In this document: piece after piece, positions 19,246 through 31,919 of the stretch
Layout: each line of letters begins with the position of its first letter
Position numbering within the stretch: position 1 is the first letter of the stretch
Origin: Georgenia yuyongxinii
GTDB taxonomy: Bacteria; Actinomycetota; Actinomycetes; Actinomycetales; Actinomycetaceae
DNA length: 64,000 bases
Reading direction: 5' to 3'
NCBI RefSeq assembly: GCF_006352065.1
Contig: NZ_CP040915.1
Coordinates: 2,914,001-2,978,000 of the forward strand
Translations under genes and position numbers: made by a program
Notes under the pieces: model-generated
What the model was told of the DNA's origin: nothing
Databases searched by the model: none
What the model saw: the letters and a program-made list of their open reading frames with translations, nothing else

Positions 19246-20096
19246 CCGCCCCCGCCGTCGGCCACCCGGCGCGCCGGGCGTGGCACCACGACGTCATGGG
19301 CATGCCGGTGAGCATCCACGTGCTCGGCGGTCCCGACGGCGATACCGAACGCGCCGTCACCGCGGTGTACGAGGAGCTGCGACGCCTGGACCTCCTCCTC
19401 AGCACCTACCGCCCCGACTCGGAGGTCTCCCGGCTGGCCGACGGCGCAATCAGCCCGGCCGAGTGCACCCGGGAAGTGCGGGAGGTGATGGACCTGTGCG
19501 ACCTGGCATCACAGCTCACCCGCGGCGCCTTCGATGCCCGCCGTCCCCTGCCCGGTGGCGGCCACCGTCTCGATCCGACCGGCCTGGCAAAGGGCTGGAT
19601 GGTCGAGCGCGCCGCGGAGCCCCTACGGGCCCTGCCCGGCGCCGACTGGTACGTCAACGCCGGCGGCGACCTCCTGGCGGCCGCCGCTCCGGGAAACCCG
19701 CCGGTGCGGATCGGGATCGAGGACCCGCTCGACCGCGCAAGGCTGGTCACCGTCGTGGAGATCCGCGACGGCGGTGTGGCAACCTCCGGGACGGCCGCCC
19801 GCGGACCGCACATCTGGGATCCGCACACCGGTGCACCTGCGAGAGCGCTCGCCTCGGTCACGGTCGCGGGACCGACGCTCACCTTCGCCGACGCCCTCGC
19901 CACCGCGGTGTTCGTCGAGGGCGCCGAGGCAGCAGCGTGGGCGGCGGAGCTGGGGTACGAGGTCGTCGTCGTCCACCGGGACGGCCGGGCAGAGCGGACC
20001 CTCCCGGCCGCCGTGGAGGGGGAGTCGACGACGCCCCGGGGGAAGCGGACATCTCAACGAGGAGAAAGAGGTGATGACGTCTCGCGGCGGAGATGA
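19242..20096 (+). CDS. apbE: FAD:protein FMN transferase ApbE
   Basis: Transfers FMN from FAD to a Thr/Ser of target proteins. The 284-residue product shows LDPTGLAKGWMVERA (about 110-125), YVNAGGDLLA, VATSGTAARGPHIWDPHTG and the metal site TFADALATAVFVEG. No signal peptide or lipobox is visible, unlike many ApbE proteins. It overlaps the FMN-binding gene by four bases, and its substrate is almost certainly that protein. The last 18 or so residues (GKRTSQRGERGDD...) come from the palindromic repeat array downstream, and the stop lies inside the first 36-bp unit. Confidence 0.93.
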   Translation: MTAPAVGHPARRAWHHDVMGMPVSIHVLGGPDGDTERAVTAVYEELRRLDLLLSTYRPDSEVSRLADGAISPAECTREVREVMDLCDLASQLTRGAFDARRPLPGGGHRLDPTGLAKGWMVERAAEPLRALPGADWYVNAGGDLLAAAAPGNPPVRIGIEDPLDRARLVTVVEIRDGGVATSGTAARGPHIWDPHTGAPARALASVTVAGPTLTFADALATAVFVEGAEAAAWAAELGYEVVVVHRDGRAERTLPAAVEGESTTPRGKRTSQRGERGDDVSRRR

Positions 20097-20187
20097 CATC
20101 TCACCGAGACGATGTTCTCGCGGAGGAGATGACATCTCACCGACACGATGTTCTCGCGGAGGAGATGACATCTCACGCCTCATGCTT
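20049..20187. repeat. Palindromic repeat locus A: three 36-bp tandem units
   Basis: Three units with a 36-base period (20081-20116, 20117-20152, 20153-20187) each hold the palindrome GAGATGACATCTC (at 20090, 20126 and 20162), with TCGCGG before it. A decayed copy precedes them (from 20049). The array overlaps the end of apbE and reaches to within ten bases of the DUF2550 stop, so it sits between two convergent genes. The same core occurs at four other loci in the window. Confidence 0.9.
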
Positions 20188-20195
20188 GTGGGCGG

Positions 20196-20612
20196 CTAGA
20201 GGCGTGGCTCGCCTCGGGGCGGCGCCGCCTCCAGCCAGCTCACCAGGCCCGCGAACGCCTCACGCACCATGGCGATCTCGAGTACCTCGCCGCGGTGCGA
20301 CACGCGCGCCTCGATCACGTGCCCGGCGCCCGGCCGCCGCTCACGGGCGAGCACCACGAGCTCGTCCCGGGCCAACGTCCGGGACGGCGTCAGCCGCACC
20401 GACACCAGCCGGTACCAGTACACACGTCCCGCCCCGTAGCAGGCGATGCCGCTGGTCCAGTCCTTCGCGCCGGTCCGGCGCAGCGCGCACTCGAAAGAGC
20501 CGACCCGGTTGGCGATGCGCCGCACGCGCACGGCGTAGAGGGCGATCGCCACCACGACGAGGACGAGGGCGAGGACGGCCAGAGTTCCCCAGCCGGCACC
20601 CGCCCCCGTCAA
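20196..20612 (-). CDS. DUF2550 membrane-anchored protein
   Basis: A 138-residue protein with one N-terminal membrane helix (about 9-28) and a small cytoplasmic domain (ECALRRTGAKDWTSGIACYG, then a beta-rich stretch). This matches the DUF2550 proteins encoded right after atpC in many actinomycetes; their role is unknown. The start is unsure: TTG 20612, eight bases after the atpC stop, is the first usable codon and I see no good ribosome site. The position suggests cotranscription with the ATP synthase genes. Confidence 0.8.
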   Translation of the reverse strand: MTGAGAGWGTLAVLALVLVVVAIALYAVRVRRIANRVGSFECALRRTGAKDWTSGIACYGAGRVYWYRLVSVRLTPSRTLARDELVVLARERRPGAGHVIEARVSHRGEVLEIAMVREAFAGLVSWLEAAPPRGEPRL

Positions 20613-20619
20613 CGCGGCC

Positions 20620-20901
20620 CTACTTCTCGTCGCGGCCCAGCGCCGCCGGCTCGTTCCCGCTCTCCAGCACCACCGTGACCACGTCCTGGTCCACCGACAC
20701 GAAGCCGTCGACGACGTCGATCGTCACCGGGGCCCCGGACGTGGGCGTGATCCGCACGGTGCCCGGGCGCAGCACGGCCAGGACCGGCTCACGCCCGGTG
20801 AGGATGCCGAGGTCGCCGCCCGCGGCGGGGACCACCACGCTGGACGCCTCGCCGTTCCACAGGGCGCGCTCGGTGGACACCACGTCAACCTTCATGGTCA
20901 T
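20620..20901 (-). CDS. atpC: ATP synthase F1 epsilon subunit
   Basis: The 93-residue central-stalk epsilon subunit, with the N-terminal beta-sandwich typical of the family (VVVPAAGGDLGILTGREPVLAVL). It lacks the C-terminal helical hairpin that acts as a brake in many bacteria; short epsilon subunits are usual in actinomycetes. ATG 20901 has AAGGAGG eight bases upstream. Last ATP synthase gene of the operon. Confidence 0.93.
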   Translation of the reverse strand: MTMKVDVVSTERALWNGEASSVVVPAAGGDLGILTGREPVLAVLRPGTVRITPTSGAPVTIDVVDGFVSVDQDVVTVVLESGNEPAALGRDEK

Positions 20902-20932
20902 CGTTCAGACCTCCTTGGCTCGCGCGAGCCGC

Positions 20933-23333
<2,401 letters not shown>

Positions 23334-23335
23334 GC

Positions 23336-24976
23336 TCAGCCCCGCTTCGCAGCGACGATCTGCTCCTGCGCGTGCTCGGCCTCGACCTCGTCATCGCCCA
23401 GCGACGGCTCCGCCGTCAGCGGGTTGCCCGAGGCGTCCAGGAAGCCGCGACGGAACCCCTCGACGCCCGCACGCAGCGACTCCTCGGTGGCGTCCTCGAG
23501 CTTGCCGCTCTCGCGGATCGTGCCGAGCACGTCGGAGTTGCGGCGCAGGTGGTCGAGCAGCTCGCGCTCGAACCGGGAGACGTCCGCGACGTCGACGTCG
23601 TCGAGGTAGCCGTTCGTGCCCGTCCACACGGCCGCGACCTGGTCCTCCACCGCGTACGGGGAGTACTGGGGCTGCTTGAGCAGCTCCATGAGGCGCTCGC
23701 CGCGGGTGAGCTGCTGGCGCGTCGTCGGGTCGAGGTCGGAGGCGAACATCGCGAAGGCCGCCATCGAGCGGTACTGCGCGAGCGTGATCTTCAGCGTGCC
23801 GGCGACCTTCTTCATCGCCTTGATCTGGGCGTCACCACCCACACGTGACACGGAGATGCCGACGTCGACGGCGGGACGCTGGTTGGCGTTGAACAGGTCC
23901 GACTGGAGGAAGATCTGACCGTCCGTGATGGAGATGACGTTCGTCGGGATGTACGCCGAGACGTCGTTCGCCTTCGTCTCGATGATCGGCAGGCCGGTCA
24001 TCGAGCCCGCGCCCAGCTCGTCGGAGAGCTTCGCGCAACGCTCGAGCAGACGGGAGTGCAGGTAGAAGACGTCGCCGGGGTAGGCCTCACGGCCCGGCGG
24101 GCGGCGCAGCAGCAGCGAGACCGCACGGTAGGCCTCGGCCTGCTTGGACAGGTCGTCGAAGACGATGAGGACGTGCTTGCCCTGGTACATCCAGTGCTGG
24201 CCGATGGCGGAGCCGGTGTAGGGCGCCAGGTACTTGAAGCCGGCGGGGTCCGAGGCGGGGGCGGCGACGATGGTGGTGTACTCCAGTGCGCCGGCCTCCT
24301 CCAGGGCGCCGCGCACGGCGGCGATGGTGGAACCCTTCTGCCCGACGGCGACGTAGATGCAGCGCACCTGCTTGCTGGGGTCGCCGGACTCCCAGTTGGC
24401 CTTCTGGTTCAGGATCGTGTCGACGGCGATCGCGGTCTTGCCTGTCTGGCGGTCACCGATGATCAGCTGGCGCTGGCCGCGGCCGATCGGGATCATCGAG
24501 TCGATCGCCTTGAGGCCGGTCTGCAGCGGCTCGTGGACGCTCTTGCGCATCATGACGCCGGGGGCCTGGAGCTCCAGGGCGCGGCGGCCCTCGATGCCGG
24601 TGATCTCGCCGAGGCCGTCGATCGGCTGGCCCAGCGGGTCGACGACGCGGCCGAGGTAGCCCTCGCCGACGGGGACGGAAAGGACCTCGCCGGTGCGGCG
24701 CACCTCCTGGCCCTCCTCGATCCCGGTGAAGTTACCGAGGACGACGACGCCGATCTCGCGCACGTCGAGGTTCATCGCCAGGCCGAGGGTGCCGTCCTCG
24801 AAGCGCAGCAGCTCGTTCGCCATCGCGCCGGGCAGGCCTTCGACCTGCGCGATGCCGTCGGCGGTCAGAGTGACGTGACCGACCTCTTCGCTCGCTGCCT
24901 GGGTGGGTTCGTAGGAACTCACGAAGCTGTCCAGCGCAGCCCGGATCTCCTCGGGCCTGATCGTCAGCTCAGCCAT
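23336..24976 (-). CDS. atpA: ATP synthase F1 alpha subunit
   Basis: Non-catalytic nucleotide-binding subunit of F1, 546 residues. The P-loop is [13 protein letters not shown] and the alpha-subunit signature [14 protein letters not shown] is present. The C-terminus is about 30 residues longer than in E. coli ([16 protein letters not shown]...), as in other actinomycetes. ATG 24976 ([11 protein letters not shown]) is chosen over an in-frame codon 198 bases upstream, which would overlap the end of atpH. Confidence 0.98.
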   Translation of the reverse strand: MAELTIRPEEIRAALDSFVSSYEPTQAASEEVGHVTLTADGIAQVEGLPGAMANELLRFEDGTLGLAMNLDVREIGVVVLGNFTGIEEGQEVRRTGEVLSVPVGEGYLGRVVDPLGQPIDGLGEITGIEGRRALELQAPGVMMRKSVHEPLQTGLKAIDSMIPIGRGQRQLIIGDRQTGKTAIAVDTILNQKANWESGDPSKQVRCIYVAVGQKGSTIAAVRGALEEAGALEYTTIVAAPASDPAGFKYLAPYTGSAIGQHWMYQGKHVLIVFDDLSKQAEAYRAVSLLLRRPPGREAYPGDVFYLHSRLLERCAKLSDELGAGSMTGLPIIETKANDVSAYIPTNVISITDGQIFLQSDLFNANQRPAVDVGISVSRVGGDAQIKAMKKVAGTLKITLAQYRSMAAFAMFASDLDPTTRQQLTRGERLMELLKQPQYSPYAVEDQVAAVWTGTNGYLDDVDVADVSRFERELLDHLRRNSDVLGTIRESGKLEDATEESLRAGVEGFRRGFLDASGNPLTAEPSLGDDEVEAEHAQEQIVAAKRG

Positions 24977-25043
24977 CTGCTCTTCCTTCGCTGTGATGAC
25001 CGCTGTCGCGGTCGGTCCTTCATGTCGGTCAGGGGGTGCCGGG

Positions 25044-25859
25044 TCAGCCGGCGAGCCGGCGCCGGGCGTCCGCCAGGCGGGTGGCCAGAGTGCCGTCGAT
25101 GACGTCGTCGCCGACCTGCACGCGTATGCCGCCGACCAGCTCGGGGTCGACACCGACGTGCACCTGCACGTCACGGCCGTAGGAGCGTCGCAGGATGCCG
25201 CCGAGGCGATCGATCTGCTCGCGGGTCAGCGGGGCGGCGGAGGAGACGGAGGCCACCAGGTGCGCCCGCCGTTCCGCGGCGAGCTCGGTGACGACGCGCA
25301 GCGCCGACGTGACCGACCGGTGGCGCAGCGTCCGCGCCGCCTGCATGGCGAGCACCAGCATCTCGGGCGCGACCTTGCCGGAGAGCACGCTCTCCATCAG
25401 GCCCGCCCGGCGTGCCGGGCTGAGGTTGCGGTCCTCGACCGCTCCGCGCAGCTCCCGCTCGTCTGCGAACATCCGCACCAGGCGGAAGGACTCGTCCTCG
25501 ACGTCGGCCAGCCGGCCGGCCTGCTCGGCCGAGGCGAGCACGGACGTCACTGCGAGGGAATCCACCGCGTCGGCGAGGTCGCCGTCGTGGGACCAGCGCT
25601 CACGCACCAGGCCGGAGACGAGATCGACGACCTCGGCGTCCACCTTGCCCTGGAGCACGGTGGCCGCGAGGCGGGCCTTGTCGCCGCCGTCGCGTGAGGG
25701 CTCGGTGAGCGCCCGCCGCAGGGCGGCGGAGGAGTCCAGCGTGTCGACGAGCGCGAACAGCTGCTCGCCCAGGGCAAGCGCGCGCTCGCCCGACTCGCGC
25801 AGGACCGGCTCCCACCGTTCCTGCGCCAGCTGGAGCGCCGCCTGGCTGCTCGCCCGCAT
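25044..25859 (-). CDS. atpH: ATP synthase delta subunit
   Basis: Peripheral-stalk subunit joining F1 to the b subunit, 271 residues. Actinomycete delta proteins are longer than the 177-residue E. coli form, and this one fits. The C-terminal signature [26 protein letters not shown] is clear. ATG 25859 overlaps the atpF stop by one base (TGATG); a GTG three bases upstream is an alternative. Confidence 0.93.
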   Translation of the reverse strand: MRASSQAALQLAQERWEPVLRESGERALALGEQLFALVDTLDSSAALRRALTEPSRDGGDKARLAATVLQGKVDAEVVDLVSGLVRERWSHDGDLADAVDSLAVTSVLASAEQAGRLADVEDESFRLVRMFADERELRGAVEDRNLSPARRAGLMESVLSGKVAPEMLVLAMQAARTLRHRSVTSALRVVTELAAERRAHLVASVSSAAPLTREQIDRLGGILRRSYGRDVQVHVGVDPELVGGIRVQVGDDVIDGTLATRLADARRRLAG

Positions 25860-26433
25860 CACGCCTCCCGCGTGGTCGCCGCAGCGCCCTGCTCTGCCTC
25901 GGCCGCCTCGAGCTGGTCGAGGAAACGGTCGATGACACGGGACTGCAACGCCTGCTCGGTGACGGACTCACCCACGATGCGCGAGGCCAGCTCGGTCGCG
26001 AGCATGCCGACGTCGGTGCGCAGCGAGATCTGGGCGGCCTGGCGGTCGGCCTCGATCTGGCGCTGGGCGGCCTCGGTGACGCGGTCGGCCTCGGTCTGCG
26101 CCTTGCCGCGCGCCTCGGCGACGATCCGCTTGCCCTCTTCCTGAGCCTGCTCGCGCACCCCGGCGGCCTCGCGGCGCGCGTCGGCGAGCTCGCTCGCGAT
26201 GCGCTCCTCGGCGTCCGCGGCGGCCCGCTGGGCCTTCTCGGCCTGGGCCAGGCCGGCCTCGATCTTCGCGGCGCGCTCGTCGAGCATGGCGGTCAGCCGC
26301 GGGACCGCGTACTTCACGAGGAAGAACGCGATGATCGCGATGCACACCGCCGACCAGAGGATGTCGTAGCCGGCCGGCAGGAGGGGGTTCTGGGTGGTCA
26401 CCTCCTGCGCCACCACAGGGGCGTTGGCGTTCA

Positions 26434-26434
<1 letters not shown>
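25859..26434 (-). CDS. atpF: ATP synthase F0 b subunit
   Basis: A 191-residue membrane-anchored stator subunit: one membrane helix near the N-terminus (about 22-45, YDILWSAVCIAIIAFFLVKYA) followed by a long Ala/Glu/Arg coiled coil that forms the outer stalk. Overlaps atpE and atpH by one base each, so all three are translationally coupled. Confidence 0.96.
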
Positions 26435-27562
<1,128 letters not shown>

Positions 27563-27610
27563 GACGTCCCCCTGGTGGTTCTTAAGCCGGGCAGGTTGAT
27601 GGGCTCCGTG

Positions 27611-27636
27611 GGCACACCCGACGATGGGCGTGTGCC
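27611..27636 (-). promoter_or_regulatory. Hairpin in the atp operon leader
   Basis: An inverted repeat (GGCACAC at 27611-27617, GTGTGCC at 27630-27636) lies 49 bases upstream of the likely atpB start in the 358-base untranslated stretch 27563-27920. Apart from this hairpin I see no clear promoter box or riboswitch in that stretch. It may be a leader hairpin of the atp transcript. Confidence 0.35.
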
Positions 27637-27920
27637 TGGAACGTGGAGAGCCTAACCCATGAACGAACATGCGCCGGACCACGTCTCGGGCCCGGGGCCG
27701 CGCCGTTCCGGTCTTCGGACGGGTTTGCTCCGGTTACCGCCGGGCGACGGCGGAGCGGGCGTGCTGCCGTGCGCGGCAGTCGGCCGGGCCGTGAGCTCCC
27801 ATAAGCCCTGAAGCCCGCCGGCCTGCGTCCCTGGTCGCCCGAGCCGGCCTCGCCGGCCGCCCACTGTCGGTCTCTCGTCGTCCGATGCGGGCATCGCCGC
27901 CGGCTGCTCGTTGAGCAGCG

Positions 27921-28367
27921 TCAGTCCAGGTCACCGGGCTGCTCGGCGTCGCCGGCGGGCTCGACGTTCGGCACGCGAGCCTTGAGCACCGCCGTCGCCT
28001 CGATCGCGAAGGAGCCGATCAGGGCCAGGACGAGCACTACGAAGAACGTGCCCGGCGAGTAGAAGTCGCGCCCGCGCACGAGCACCAGTACCCCGAACAT
28101 GATGACCATCTTCACCAGCCACCCGCCGACACCGGCGGCGGAGGCGATCTGGATCGGCTTGTCCGCCGTGACGAGCATGGCGATGACCGTGCCGATCATG
28201 AACAGCGCGGCGATGCCCGCTGCCATGAGCGCCCCCCACACGCCCGGCATGCCGGCGACGAGGTAGCCGACGCCGGAGCCGACGATGGCGAGCCCGAGGA
28301 CCAGCACGGTGAGGTTACGGAGGATGACCTCGTACATGTTGCGGACGGCGCGGTTGGTCTCGTTCAT
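27921..28367 (-). CDS. AtpI-like small membrane protein
   Basis: A 148-residue membrane protein with four hydrophobic helices (about 12-30, 35-58, 75-92, 98-122), placed just upstream of atpB as atpI usually is. AtpI proteins help c-ring assembly or ion supply. The sequence itself is too divergent for a firm family match, so position carries much of the call. ATG 28367 overlaps the wecA stop by four bases (ATGA). Confidence 0.75.
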   Translation of the reverse strand: MNETNRAVRNMYEVILRNLTVLVLGLAIVGSGVGYLVAGMPGVWGALMAAGIAALFMIGTVIAMLVTADKPIQIASAAGVGGWLVKMVIMFGVLVLVRGRDFYSPGTFFVVLVLALIGSFAIEATAVLKARVPNVEPAGDAEQPGDLD

Positions 28368-29593
28368 CGGCTCGGTTCCTCGTGCGGGGTGGTGGGACGG
28401 GACGTGCGGGGCGGTGACGGGGTGGCGGCGACGCCGTCGGGCGCTGCGTCCGCCGGAGCGAAGGCGACGCCGTCGGGCGCTGCGTCCGCCGTCTCCTCGC
28501 CGCGGTGACGCAGACCCGGCAGCTGGTTGTAGGTGATGACCGCAGCCACCACGATGGCGACGGCGGCGCCGACGGCCACCTGCGCGGGCGAGAACACGGC
28601 GAGGGCGACGGCACTGAAGGCGAACACCGTGGTCCACAGGTACATGATCAGCACCGCGCGGCGGTGGCTGTGCCCGAGGCCCAGCAGCCGGTGGTGCAGG
28701 TGCATGCGGTCCGGCTTGAACGGCGACTGCCCGGCCCGCACGCGGCGTAGCACTGCCAAGGTCATGTCGAGCAGTGGCATGAGCAGGACGGCGACCGGCA
28801 GCAGGATGGGCACGTAGGCGGGCAGCACCTGACCGGTGGACACCGTGGCCGGGTCGATCTGCCCGGTGACCACGATCGCGGCGGCGGCGACAACCAGGCC
28901 GAGGAGCATCGACCCGGAGTCACCCATGAAGATCTTTGCCGGGTTGAAGTTGTGCGGGAGGAAGCCCAGGCACACCCCCACCAGCGCCGCGATGACGGCC
29001 GTGGCCACGTTCGCGTAGTTGCCCGGCTGCGCCTCGCGCGTGAGCAGGTAGGTGTAGACGAAGAACGCGCCGCCGCCGATGGCGATCATCCCTGCCGCGA
29101 GGCCGTCGAGCCCGTCGACGAAGTTGACCGCGTTGATGGCCACCACCACCACGAGGATCGTGGCGAACAGCGAGAGCCGGCTCGAGCCGATGGTCAGCCC
29201 GAAGACCGGGAACGTGATGAGCTGGACGCCCTGCCACGCCATGAGGCCTGCCGCGAGGACCTGCCCGACAAGCTTGGTCATCCAGTCCAGGTCCCAGATG
29301 TCGTCGGCCACGCCGAGGAGGCAGACCATCGTGGCTCCGCCGAGGATCGCCCAGGCGGTGGAGGTGTCGTAGAAGACGGAGCCGAGGAACGGCACCCGGG
29401 AGGCCACGAGCATCGCGACGGCAAGCCCGGCCAGCATCGCCACGCCGCCCAGGCGTGGGATGGGCACGGTGTGCACGTCGCGGGCGCGGACGGGCGTGAG
29501 CGCGCGGGTGACCTGGGCGAGGCGCCGCACCACGGGCGTCATCAGGAACGTCACCGCGGCCGCGGTGAGCATGACGAGCAGGTAGACCCTCAC
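28364..29593 (-). CDS. wecA: Polyprenyl-phosphate GlcNAc-1-phosphate transferase (WecA/TagO type)
   Basis: Starts cell-wall glycopolymer linkage units by moving GlcNAc-1-phosphate from UDP-GlcNAc to polyprenyl phosphate. The 409-residue membrane protein has about ten helices and the family motifs: NFVDGLDGLAAGM, KIFMGDSGSMLLG and the HLHHRLLGLGHSHR loop that separates WecA types from MraY. The C-terminal tail has a tandem ADAAPDGVA duplication and is probably dispensable. GTG 29593 overlaps the stop of the threonylcarbamoyl-AMP synthase gene (GTGA). Confidence 0.92.
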   Translation of the reverse strand: MRVYLLVMLTAAAVTFLMTPVVRRLAQVTRALTPVRARDVHTVPIPRLGGVAMLAGLAVAMLVASRVPFLGSVFYDTSTAWAILGGATMVCLLGVADDIWDLDWMTKLVGQVLAAGLMAWQGVQLITFPVFGLTIGSSRLSLFATILVVVVAINAVNFVDGLDGLAAGMIAIGGGAFFVYTYLLTREAQPGNYANVATAVIAALVGVCLGFLPHNFNPAKIFMGDSGSMLLGLVVAAAAIVVTGQIDPATVSTGQVLPAYVPILLPVAVLLMPLLDMTLAVLRRVRAGQSPFKPDRMHLHHRLLGLGHSHRRAVLIMYLWTTVFAFSAVALAVFSPAQVAVGAAVAIVVAAVITYNQLPGLRHRGEETADAAPDGVAFAPADAAPDGVAATPSPPRTSRPTTPHEEPSR

Positions 29594-30384
29594 CTCGCCC
29601 GGTCACCCTCCCCGGCCGCGGCGGTCCCGCCGTCGGGGGTGACGCCGTCGGAGGTGGCGCCGTCGGGCGTGGTGGCGTTGGGCGAGGTGTCGTCGGACGA
29701 GGTGTAACCGTCGGCCGCTGCGTCGCCGTCGGGAGTGGGCTCCGCCTCCTCGGCGAGCTCCGGCGCGACCGCGGCCAGCTCGGCGCGGGTGAGCGCACCC
29801 TCGCGCAGGATGGTCAGTCGCTCCCCCGTCGCGTCCACGATGGTCGAGGCGGTGCCGCCCCCAGCCCGGCCGGCGTCGAGGTAGACGGCGACCTTGTCGC
29901 CGAAGTACGCCACCGCCTGGGCCGCGGTGTGCGGGGACGGCTGCCCCGAGAGGTTGGCGCTGGAGACGGCCAGCGGTCCGGTGCGGCGCAGCAGCGCGAT
30001 GGCCGTCTCGTCCGCGGGCATGCGCAGCGCGACGGTGCCGTCGGTGTCGCCGAGGTCCCAGGCGAGGGACGGCTGGGCAAGGCAGACGATGGTGAGCGGG
30101 CCGGGCCAGAACGTCTTGACGAGGTCGCGCACGACGGCAGGCACCTCCGTGGCGAGACCGTCGAGGGTCTCCACCGTGCCGACCAGCACTGGCGGGGGCA
30201 TCTGGCGGCCGCGGCCCTTCGCGGCGAGCAGGCCGGCGACGGCGCGGCCGTCGAAGGCGTCGGCGGCGATACCGTACACGGTGTCGGTGGGCAGCACCAC
30301 GAGGGCCCCGCGTCCCAGGGCGTTCACGGCCTCGTCGAGGCCGGTCGTGCGCTCGGCGGGATCCTGGCAGTCGTACACGTTCAC
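29590..30384 (-). CDS. L-threonylcarbamoyladenylate synthase (Sua5/YrdC/YwlC)
   Basis: Makes threonylcarbamoyl-AMP from threonine, bicarbonate and ATP for the t6A modification of ANN-decoding tRNAs. The YrdC domain spans about residues 15-205 (VLPTDTVYGIAADAF, VSSANLSGQPSPHTA, TSTIVDATGERLTILREG). About 60 residues of low-complexity PDG/TSDG tail follow; this is not the Sua5 C-terminal domain. GTG 30384 (VNVYDCQDP) is the start; the upstream in-frame extension overlaps the divergent VanZ gene. Position after prmC/prfA is conserved in actinomycetes. Confidence 0.9.
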   Translation of the reverse strand: MNVYDCQDPAERTTGLDEAVNALGRGALVVLPTDTVYGIAADAFDGRAVAGLLAAKGRGRQMPPPVLVGTVETLDGLATEVPAVVRDLVKTFWPGPLTIVCLAQPSLAWDLGDTDGTVALRMPADETAIALLRRTGPLAVSSANLSGQPSPHTAAQAVAYFGDKVAVYLDAGRAGGGTASTIVDATGERLTILREGALTRAELAAVAPELAEEAEPTPDGDAAADGYTSSDDTSPNATTPDGATSDGVTPDGGTAAAGEGDRAR

Positions 30385-30433
30385 GCGGGTGAGTCTTTCA
30401 CGCGCCCCGGACGGTCGTGACATCCTGCCCGGC

Positions 30434-30814
30434 ATGCCCGCCGCTCCCCCGGTGCCCCCGCGGCACCCCCGCCGCGGCCATGCTCGGACGGCGGCGCTGC
30501 TGGTCGCGCTGGCGGTCCAGGCGCTCGTGCTGTACCTGCCCGTGGTGCCCGACGCGCCCGGAACTGGGGTGCCGGGCGCGGACAAGATCACGCACGCCGC
30601 CGTCTTCGCGCTCGTCACGATGGCGGGCCTTGGGGCCGGGCTGCCTCCCGCCATCGTCGTCGGCTTCGGGGTGGTTCACGCCGCGGCGAGCGAGCTGGTG
30701 CAGCACACCATGCTCCCGGGCCGCTCGGGCGACGTGCTCGACGTCGTCGCTGACCTGGCGGGCGTGACGCTGGGGGTCGTCGTGGCGCGTTGGTTGGCCA
30801 GGCGTCGCTCATGA
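30434..30814 (+). CDS. VanZ-like membrane protein
   Basis: A 126-residue protein with about four membrane helices and the VanZ-family pattern DKITHAAVFAL ... ASELVQHTMLPGRSGDVLDVVAD. VanZ confers low-level teicoplanin resistance; most small homologues have no known role and are probably envelope-related. It is the only plus-strand gene inside the long minus-strand block and diverges from the threonylcarbamoyl-AMP synthase gene across 49 bases. Confidence 0.82.
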   Translation: MPAAPPVPPRHPRRGHARTAALLVALAVQALVLYLPVVPDAPGTGVPGADKITHAAVFALVTMAGLGAGLPPAIVVGFGVVHAAASELVQHTMLPGRSGDVLDVVADLAGVTLGVVVARWLARRRS

Positions 30815-30839
30815 TCGGAGCGCTTCTCGAACGAGCGCC

Positions 30840-30890
30840 AAACGAAATGGCCAGATTGGTCACCCACACGACCATTCCGACCATCTTGTT
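30840..30890. repeat. AT-rich imperfect hairpin after the VanZ gene
   Basis: Beginning AAACGAAATGGCC, the segment folds imperfectly: AAC, ATGG and TGGTC on the left pair with GACCA, CCAT and GTT on the right. It is strikingly AT-rich for this genome and starts 26 bases after the VanZ stop. The 12-base start AAACGAAATGGC recurs at 54394-54405. Confidence 0.45.
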
Positions 30891-30933
30891 ACGCCACCAC
30901 GCCGACGATGACCACTCCGTCGAAATGGATGAA

Positions 30934-30975
30934 ACGTGACACGTGACGCGTGATGCGTGACGGGTGACGCGTGGC
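30934..30975. repeat. Heptanucleotide tandem repeat, six units
   Basis: Six head-to-tail 7-base units of the form (A/G)CGTGAC with small changes (ACGTGAC, ACGTGAC, GCGTGAT, GCGTGAC, GGGTGAC, GCGTGGC). They lie between two convergent genes, ending 20 bases before the prmC stop. Confidence 0.85.
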
Positions 30976-30995
30976 GCATCAGCCGCGGACGAACG

Positions 30996-31919
30996 CTACC
31001 GACGGGCGACGACGTAGCGGTCGCGGCCGGTCAGGTCCCGGCCGGTGCGCACCTCGCGCAGGCCGGCCGTCGCCGCGATCTGGCGGACCGTCGCGGCCTG
31101 CACCTCGGCGTGCTCCATGACGAACACCCCGCCGTCGGCGAGCAGCCGCGCGGCAGTCCGGACGACCGCGCGCGGGACGTCGAGCCCGTCGATGCCGCCG
31201 CCGTACAGCGCAAGGTCCGGGTCATGCTCGCGGACCTCGGTCTCCCGCGGCACTGCGTCCGGCGGGATGTAGGGCGGGTTGGAGACGACCACGTCCACCG
31301 TGCCGTCCAGCTCACGCAGCGCCGTCGCGGCGTCCCCGGCGACCAGGTGCACCGCCGGGGCGAGCGCGTCGACGTTGCGCCGGGCCACCCGCAGGGCCGC
31401 CGGCGAGAGCTCGACGGCGTGCACGACGGCGCCAGGCACCTCGGTGGCCACCGCCAGGGCGATCGCGCCGGACCCGCTGCAGAGGTCGACCACCACGGGA
31501 GCGCGCCCCTTGGACGCGACCGCGGCTGCGGCCTCGACCGCCTCACCGGCGACGACCTCGGTCTCGGGCCGGACCACGAACGCGCCGGGTGCGGCGGAGA
31601 GGGTGAGGTGCCGGAAGGCCATGAGCCCGGTGATGTGCTGGAGGGGCTCGCGGCGGCGGCGCCGCTCGACGAGCTCGGCGAAGAGCGTCTGCGCGCGGTC
31701 GCCGGACGCCTCGGCGAACGTGGCGGCGGAGGGCACCAGGTAGAGCGAGCGGCCGAGCACGTGCTCGGCGAGCAGGCGGGCGTCGACGTCCGGAGTGGGC
31801 ACACCTGCCTCGGCGAGGACCAGAGCAGCGCCGGCGACCGCCTGGCGCACCGTCACCGGCCCGCGCGAGTCGGTCGCACCGCGGGCGCTGCCCCCGGCGC
31901 GCGACGGCGTGTCAGCCAT
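30996..31919 (-). CDS. prmC: Release factor glutamine methyltransferase PrmC
   Basis: Methylates the glutamine of the GGQ motif in release factors. The 307-residue protein has an N-terminal helical domain (about 20-110), a Rossmann AdoMet site ([16 protein letters not shown]) and the catalytic [15 protein letters not shown]. It overlaps the end of its substrate's gene prfA by eight bases. The first 18 or so residues are Gly/Ser/Arg-rich and the true start could be GTG further in. Confidence 0.95.
   Translation of the reverse strand: MADTPSRAGGSARGATDSRGPVTVRQAVAGAALVLAEAGVPTPDVDARLLAEHVLGRSLYLVPSAATFAEASGDRAQTLFAELVERRRRREPLQHITGLMAFRHLTLSAAPGAFVVRPETEVVAGEAVEAAAAVASKGRAPVVVDLCSGSGAIALAVATEVPGAVVHAVELSPAALRVARRNVDALAPAVHLVAGDAATALRELDGTVDVVVSNPPYIPPDAVPRETEVREHDPDLALYGGGIDGLDVPRAVVRTAARLLADGGVFVMEHAEVQAATVRQIAATAGLREVRTGRDLTGRDRYVVARR

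Noticed and set aside
20081-20187. 36-bp repeats resembling CRISPR repeats
   Set aside because: The units are contiguous with no spacers and no cas genes are present.
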